Shown: positions 58,489 to 64,000 of the stretch, piece after piece
Numbering within the stretch: the stretch's first letter is position 1
How the letters are laid out: each line of letters begins with the position of its first letter
Source of the DNA: Bordetella holmesii ATCC 51541
GTDB lineage: Bacteria > Pseudomonadota > Gammaproteobacteria > Burkholderiales > Burkholderiaceae_B
Assembly (NCBI GenBank): GCA_000612485.1
Contig: CP007494.1
Span: 1,674,001-1,738,000, forward strand
Direction of reading: 5' to 3'
DNA length: 64,000 nt
Position numbers and translations under genes: made by a program
The notes under the pieces: model-generated
Told to the model about the DNA's origin: nothing
Databases searched by the model: none
The model's input: only the letters and a program-made list of their open reading frames with translations

Positions 58489-60137
58489 ATGTGGGGCCTG
58501 CTGAAGAAGCTTTATGTGCGCCGGCGCGGTGGCCTGGCTGGGGCATTCTTTCTGGCCTTGCTGACCTTGGCCGCCGGGGTTGGCTTGCTCGGCGTATCGG
58601 GGTGGTTTCTGACCGGTGCCGCCCTGGCAGGCGCCGGTGCGATATTCAATCTCTTTGTGCCTTCGTCGCTGGTGCGAGGTCTGTCATTCATTCGCATCGC
58701 GTCACGCTATGCCGAACGCCTGGCCGGGCATGCGGCGACCTTGCGTTTGTTGTCCGATCTGCGCGGCTCGGTGTTCCGCTCGCTCCTGCGCCTGACGCCC
58801 AGGCAGCTGTCGCGCTACCGCGCCGGTGATCTGGTGGCGCGCCTGACGGGCGACGTTGACGCGCTGGATGCCGTCTTTCTCTTTGTCATCATGCCGGTGG
58901 CGACGGCCCTGGTGGGCGGAGCCATCTTCTGTCTGGTGCTGGGCTATCACCTGCCGGGGCCGGCCTGGCGGTGGCGGGGGCGTTGCTGGTGGCCAGTGTG
59001 CTGGTGCCTTGGTGGCTCGGCCGGGTGGCGCGTCGCTCGGGTGAACAGGCTCAAGCCAGTGCGGCCGCCCTGCGTCACGCCGTGATCGAGACCGTCGAAG
59101 GCCATGTGGATATTGCCGCCCTGCATGTTCAGTCGCAGGCCTGCGAACACTTTGCCGTTTTCTGTGGCCAGTTGCAGCAGGCGCGAGGGGGACAAGCCCG
59201 GCTGGCCGCCTATGGGCTGTGGCTGGTTCAGGCGGCGGCGGGAGCCGCGGTGGTCGCCGTGTTGTGGTTTGGCCTGCCGGCCTTGGCTGCCGGTCAGGTC
59301 TCCGGCCCGCTGCTGGCAGGGTTGTTGTTGGCCACGCTGGGGATTTTCGAGGTGGCCGGACCCATCATGCGTGGTGTGTCACGCCTGGGCGCCGCGCGTG
59401 CTGCCGCGCGTCGTATCGGCGAGCTCACGCGCGCCGAACCTGACCTGCGCGACCCGGCCGAGCCGCAGGCCTTACCCGAGCATGGCGAACTGCGTGCTCA
59501 GGGATTGCGGTTTGCCTACCCTGGCCGCGAGCAAGCCGTTCTCGATGGGGTGGACCTGATGCTCGCACCCGGAGAGCGTATCGGCATCGTCGGGCCAAGC
59601 GGCAGTGGCAAGTCCACCTTGCTGCATCTGCTGTTACGGCTCGAAGATCCACAAGCCGGCGCGGTAACGCTCGGCGGCTGCGACTTGCGGCACGCCGCCC
59701 AGGCCGATATTCACCGGCGCATTGCGCTTCTGTCACAAGACTCCCCCGTCTTTCTGGGCAGTCTGCGCAGCAACCTATTGATAGGTGCGCCCGAGGCTGA
59801 CGAGGCCGCGTTGTGGCAGGCGCTGGCGTCGGCGCGTCTGGCAGACTTCACCCGAGGGCTGCCCCAGGGCTTGGATACCTGGGTGGGCGAAGGCGGGGCG
59901 GGGCTGTCGGCCGGTCAGGCCAGGCGCCTGTGCCTGGCGCGGGTCTTGTTGTCGGCGGCCGATATCATTTTGCTGGATGAGCCGACTGCGGGGCTGGATC
60001 GTCCCAATGAAGAGGCCTTTCTGGGGGATCTGGCTCACGCCTGCGCATCCCGCGCCGTGGTGCTCGCCACGCATGCACGCCTGCCCGAAGGCGCAGTCCA
60101 TCGTGTTCTCGCGCTGCAGGATGGACATTTGATCTGA
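58489..60137 (+). pseudogene. cydC: CydC, partner ABC exporter subunit, frameshifted
   Basis: ATG at 58489 (2 bp after the cydD stop) gives MWGLLKKLYVRRRGGLAGAF and an ABC membrane domain up to about residue 158 (CLVLGYHLPG). It then shifts; the other frame carries on GLAVAGALLVASVLVPWWLG to 60137. Adding one G to the G4 run at 58956-58959 restores it. The ATPase domain is complete: Walker A GPSGSGKS, LSAGQARRLCLARV (variant signature), IILLDEPTAGLD. Confidence 0.88.
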
Positions 60138-60202
60138 CGGTCCTGGCTTCGAGGGCCGGGCGCGGTTATAGTTCGCCTTGCTTTGAACCGGGAGTTTCCA
60201 TT

Positions 60203-60751
60203 ATGCAGACCGATTATGCCGAGGTCATACGGCGCACCATACGCAGCGTCTCTGATTGGCCTGCTCCCGGGGTCACCTTTCGTGACATCACGCCGGTGCT
60301 TCAGGATCCACGCACCTTCCGCGCCTTGATCGATCTGTTCGTCTACCGCTACATGCGTCAACGGCTGGATCTGGTGGCGGGCGTGGACGCGCGCGGCTTC
60401 ATTCTAGGCAGCGTGCTGGCTTATGAGCTGAATCTGGGTTTCGTTCCGGTGCGCAAGAAAGGCAAGCTTCCCTACCGCACCGTCGCCGAGGAGTACACGC
60501 TCGAGTACGGCAACGCCACAGTCGAGATGCATACCGATGCGGTGCGCACCGGCCAGCGCGTGGTCCTGATTGACGACTTGATCGCGACGGGCGGGACGAT
60601 GGTTGCGGCCATCAAGCTGCTGCAGCGACTGGGTGCCAATGTGGTAGAGGCCGCTGCGGTGATCGATCTGCCATATCTCAACGGCTCGCAACATATCGCC
60701 GGTACCGGCACGCCACTCTATACGGTCTGCCAGTTTTCGCAGACGGAGTAG
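60203..60751 (+). CDS. apt: Adenine phosphoribosyltransferase
   Basis: 182 residues. PRPP-binding [16 protein letters not shown] (about 117-132), and [35 protein letters not shown]. Salvages adenine to AMP. Intact; 65 bp after cydC. Confidence 0.96.
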   Translation: MQTDYAEVIRRTIRSVSDWPAPGVTFRDITPVLQDPRTFRALIDLFVYRYMRQRLDLVAGVDARGFILGSVLAYELNLGFVPVRKKGKLPYRTVAEEYTLEYGNATVEMHTDAVRTGQRVVLIDDLIATGGTMVAAIKLLQRLGANVVEAAAVIDLPYLNGSQHIAGTGTPLYTVCQFSQTE

Positions 60752-60755
60752 CCGC

Positions 60756-61646
60756 TCAGGCGTCGGTGAGCCGCGGCTGGATAAAGTCCAGGAATGCCCG
60801 CGTCTTGGCGGGTATGCGCCGCGAGGGCAGCAAAGCGAACAGCGGCATGGGTGTCAGGCTCCATTGCGGCAACACCCGAACCAGGCCGCTTTGCGCGATC
60901 GCCCGCTCCATGGCGTCAAACACCAATAGCGGTGTGATGCCCATGCCCTGACTGGCAAGGCGGCCCAGCATGCCTACATTGTTGGCGGCCAGCCTGCCTG
61001 TGACCTGCACACGTTCGACTTTGTCGCCCGAATGCAGCACCCAATATGAGAACGCTTCATTCATGGCCGGGCGCAGGCATTCGTGATGCCCCAGGTCTGC
61101 GGGCACGCGCGGCTCGCCATGCTGCTCCAGGTATTGGGGCGACGCATAGAGTTGCTGCGTCATGAGCACGATCTGCTTGGCGATGAGACTGGAGTCCGGT
61201 TGCGGCCCGAAGCGCAGCACCAGATCGAACGGATTGCTGATGGGATCGATGGGCCGCATGCTCAGATCAAAATCGCATTCGATGTCCGGATACTGTTCGC
61301 GAAAATCGCGGATCACGATGGGCAGGAACAACTGCGCAAGACTGGTCGGCATCGAGATGCGCAGGCGGCCCTTGGGTTGGGCGGCCATGTCCTGAAGTTG
61401 TTCGTGTGCCACGCGTGCCTCTTCGACGATGTGGCGGCAGCGCTCGAAGTACACCGCTCCGGCTTCGGTGAGGTCGATGCGGCGTGTGCTGCGATTGAGC
61501 AGCTTCATACCGATATTGCGCTCCAGTTCACTGACGCGGCGCGACAGGGTGGACGTCGGGATACCCAAGCCCTCGGCCGCGTGGCTGAAGTTTTTGCGCT
61601 TGGCGACTTCGACAAACAAGGCGATGTCGTTGAGCTGGATGTCCAT
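60756..61646 (-). CDS. LysR-family transcriptional regulator
   Basis: 296 residues from the ATG at 61644-61646 (MDIQLNDIALF), preceded by AGGAAG; a 61-codon upstream extension lacks similarity. Winged helix at about 1-62 (FVEVAKRKNFSHAAEGLGIPTSTLSRRVSELERNIG), of the DsdC/AaeR-like subgroup with RLRISMPTSLAQLFLPIV. It converges on apt with a 4-bp gap. The divergent side contains no gene for 800 bp. Confidence 0.92.
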   Translation of the reverse strand: MDIQLNDIALFVEVAKRKNFSHAAEGLGIPTSTLSRRVSELERNIGMKLLNRSTRRIDLTEAGAVYFERCRHIVEEARVAHEQLQDMAAQPKGRLRISMPTSLAQLFLPIVIRDFREQYPDIECDFDLSMRPIDPISNPFDLVLRFGPQPDSSLIAKQIVLMTQQLYASPQYLEQHGEPRVPADLGHHECLRPAMNEAFSYWVLHSGDKVERVQVTGRLAANNVGMLGRLASQGMGITPLLVFDAMERAIAQSGLVRVLPQWSLTPMPLFALLPSRRIPAKTRAFLDFIQPRLTDA

Positions 61647-62452
61647 ATGTCTTCCTGGGTAAGTCTGCGGGCGCACCAATGATACGTGCCTGATTATTGC
61701 GCATTTGGAAATCTGCTTTTCATATTCCCCTTTCGGCGAACTGAATGGGCAGATTTTTTGTTCTGTAATTGGCAGTGTTTTGACCTGTTTTGTGGACACT
61801 CTCTCACTGGTGGAAAAAAAGATCCTCAAATTAAGGGTTTCTACTAATCACTATCACAAGGATACTCCACCAGCCTGCCGCTGCGGCGGGTAATCCTGGT
61901 CGGGCGCGGCATCGCGCATCGGCAGGCGTGGGAGACGTATGGCTCGGGTCTGCGCACGGCATGGGCCGAATGCCGGATCGGATGCCGCGGTTGATGTCAT
62001 GGCCTTCCATCAGCGTAAAGCTGCCATTTTTGCGAGGATTTTTGGTGACACGCGTGTGCGCGTGCGGACGCCGGCCGCGATCTGAGGTTCGAAGTGCTGC
62101 GTAATTACAACAGCCTGGGCGCCAGGGAAAGTAACTTTCCATGTGGCCGAATCCATCGGCGCTCATGCCGCCAGCCGGTGATTCCGCGGCTGAAAATGTT
62201 GGTGTCGGTCGATGTTCTCCTGGGGGAATGTCCAGGCGCGTCGATTCCAGCTATGGGTTCAAGTTGAGTTTTCGTTATTTATATTTCCATATATGGAAAG
62301 GTGTTCTCCGAAACAAGGGTTACTCCGTATCGTTACACGGCTGAAACTTTCATTGTGCGCGCCGCCCTGAGGCCCTGAAAAAGCGGAGGGGAAGACGCAA
62401 AAAGCGTAGCGCGCGCAAGCCTTTTCAAGTCCTTCCGCAATGGGAACTCATC
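61647..62452. other. 806-bp region without a recognised gene
   Basis: Between a LysR gene and a porin. The first 200 bp are AT-rich, as for a LysR promoter. The middle (about 61860-62200) has coding-like GC content but only short frames with stops in all six readings, none resembling a known protein. The last part is the porin leader, with a palindrome at 62284-62299. Confidence 0.6.
62284..62299. promoter_or_regulatory. Perfect 16-bp palindrome in the porin leader
   Basis: TTTCCATATATGGAAA, 154 bp before the porin start, in an AT-rich stretch where the promoter should lie. A dimeric regulator site is likely. Confidence 0.45.
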
Positions 62453-63564
62453 ATGAAAAAGACGCTATTGGCTGTGTCGTTGCTGGCCGGTTTCGCCGGC
62501 GCGGCGCAGGCGGCTGACTCGGTCACTTTGTACGGTTTGATCGACGCCGGTATCGGTTACGAGCAAGTTAAATTCAACGGCGACAAGCAGAGCCGTTTCG
62601 GCGCTGTTCAGGGCGTGAGCAGCGGTTCGCGCTTTGGTATGCGCGGTGTGGAAGACCTGGGTGACGGCCTGCGCGCCGTGTTCAACCTGGAAGCTGGCTT
62701 CGGCCCGTTGAACGGCAATTCGCAGCAAAACGGCCGCCTGTTCGGTCGTCAAGCTACCGTTGGCCTGGATAGCGACTACTGGGGTCGTCTGGAATTCGGC
62801 CGCCAACCAACATGGCATCCAAGTTCCTCGGTTCGATCGATCCGTTCTCGATCAGCTACAACACCGCTAACCTGGGTACCACGTTCAGCTCCGCGAACAC
62901 GATGCGTCTGGACAACATGGTCCTGTATCAAACCCCGAGCATGAGCGGCTTCAAGTTCGGTATCGGCTACGCCTTCAACGCCGATGATACGCAAGACAGC
63001 AACGGCCGTAAGGGCTTCCAGACCAACGACAACAACCGCGTTCTGACGACTGGCCTTCAGTACCTGAATGGTCCGTTGAATGTGGCGGTGGTCTACGACC
63101 GTCTGAACCTGAGCAACAACACCACCGGCGGCAAGACGGCTGATTCGGTGCAGACCTACGCCATCGGCGCTTCGTACGATCTCGAAGTGGTCAAGCTGGC
63201 TGCTGCCTTCGGCCAGACCCGCGACGGCTGGTTCGTCGGCCAGGATATGGGCACGACCCCGACCGGCATGGAAAAATTCGACTCCTTCCGTGGTGCTGAC
63301 GGCTTCCGCGCCAACTCGTACATGATCGGCGCCACCGTGCCCCTGGGTCGTCACGCCGTGTTCGGTTCCTGGCAGCGCGCCACCCCGAACAACGACAAGC
63401 TCACGGGCGATGACGCAACGTTCAACGTGTACAGCCTGGGTTACACCTATGACCTGAGCAAGCGTACGAACCTGTACGCCTACGCTTCGTACGGCGACAA
63501 CTACGCCTTCCAACGTGACGCCAAGGATATGGCGTTCGCGGTCGGTATTCGTCACCGGTTCTAA
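62453..63564 (+). pseudogene. Outer-membrane porin, frameshifted
   Basis: ATG at 62453: signal peptide (AVSLLAGFAGAAQA), ADSVTLYGLIDAGIGYEQVKF and SRFGMRGVEDLGDGLRAVFNLEAGFG. After about residue 118 (LEFGRQ) the frame leaves the porin, and the continuation (NMASKFLGSIDPFSISYNTA...) is in another frame from about 62810 to 63564, ending AVGIRHRF. One added A in CGCCAACC (62805-62808) restores RQTNMASK. Codon choice is strongly biased, as for an abundant protein. It should be the major porin; a frameshift here deserves doubt. Confidence 0.87.
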
Positions 63565-63675
63565 GCGCTTTAGACGTCCGGCACCAAGTTGAAGGAATTT
63601 GCGGTACCTATCTCCGTAGACCGTGAGTGACACGAACCCGAAGTTTGCCGCCGGACGTCTCGAACGCAAAGAAGC

Positions 63676-63703
63676 AAGGCCTCCTGAAAGGGAGGCCTTT
63701 TTT
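63676..63703 (+). terminator. Intrinsic terminator after the porin
   Basis: Perfect 9-bp stem AAGGCCTCC/GGAGGCCTT, loop TGAAAG, T6 run at 63698-63703. Confidence 0.9.
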
Positions 63704-63734
63704 CATGTCCGTCGCGCAAGCCGAGCCGGCGACG

Positions 63735-64000
63735 CTATAGAAACAGCTTGTAGGCCGGGTTCTCCGTTTCGTTCCAGTGAGGGTAGCCCAGCTCGGCGAT
63801 GAAACTGCGGAATTGTTTCTTGTCGGTGGGCGGCACCTGGATGCCTATCAGGATGCGGCCGTAATCCGCGCCCTGATTGCGATAGTGGAACAGGCTGATG
63901 TTCCAGTCGGGGTTCATGGCATTGAGAAAGCGCATCAACGCCCCGGGGCGTTCCGGAAACTCAAACCGGTAGAGCAGCTCGTTCTTGGTTTGCGAGGAGC
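63735..64000 (-). CDS. ilvA: Threonine ammonia-lyase, C-terminal part (5' end beyond window)
   Basis: The frame is open to the window edge. The visible part is the end of the ACT-like regulatory domain: LLYRFEFPERPGALMRFLNAM, NPDWNISLFHYRNQGADYGRILIG and ELGYPHWNETENPAYKLFL. This is the typical IlvA ending that binds isoleucine and valine. The catalytic PLP domain lies outside. It converges on the porin terminator. Confidence 0.93.
   Translation of the reverse strand, partial: SSQTKNELLYRFEFPERPGALMRFLNAMNPDWNISLFHYRNQGADYGRILIGIQVPPTDKKQFRSFIAELGYPHWNETENPAYKLFL

Overview
The window is a stretch of betaproteobacterial core chromosome, almost certainly Bordetella (Alcaligenaceae). Protein content, gene order and high GC fit this, and an intact IS481 element is present. 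IS481 together with a high load of broken genes points to a host-restricted lineage such as B. holmesii. The species call is inference. I found no CRISPR array, prophage, toxin system or defence island, and no clearly novel multi-gene system. The interest lies in regulation, gene decay and rearranged gene order.

Layout: 1-1.25 kb holds the end of a cytochrome c5-type gene, a tRNA-Arg(CCG) and two abutting gene remnants. 1.28-5.3 kb carries gshA, an alpha/beta hydrolase, a small lipoprotein and an AEC transporter. IS481 (5326-6368) separates these from an Ldh_2 dehydrogenase. 7.4-10.7 kb is the methionine locus: a SAM-II riboswitch, metX, metW and then an AmpG-like permease. 10.8-17 kb has a porin, a tandem universal stress protein, a TRIC-family pseudogene, gdhA, xth and pyrE. 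17-26.2 kb holds gatCAB facing the complete rod-shape cluster mreBCD-mrdA-rodA. 26.2-32.3 kb has a second Ldh_2 gene with a DASS transporter, slmA, a HAD nucleotidase, argB and a MetQ-like binding protein.

32.3-36.1 kb is the yraN-diaA-dolP-tlpA operon divergent from rsmI-ogt. 36.1-49.5 kb is the envelope and PTS-Ntr block: rlpA, rapZ, hprK, ptsN, hpf, then lptB, lptA, lptC, kdsC, kdsD. Two foreign-looking cassettes interrupt it: cytochromes c between rapZ and hprK, and LysR-Bug-M20 amidohydrolase between hpf and lptB. rpoN, usually found in the second position, is absent there. 49.6-60.8 kb has purT, a TonB-dependent receptor, a GbsR-like regulator, cydABX, cydDC and apt. The end holds a LysR gene facing about 800 bp without genes, a second porin and the 3' part of ilvA.

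At least eight genes are broken. Two carry in-frame TAG codons: the TRIC protein and a cytochrome c. Six carry frameshifts, each explained most simply by loss of one base, usually in a G run: M20 amidohydrolase, kdsC, TonB receptor, cydD, cydC and a porin. The one-sided indel pattern means sequencing or assembly error must be excluded before these are accepted as real pseudogenes.
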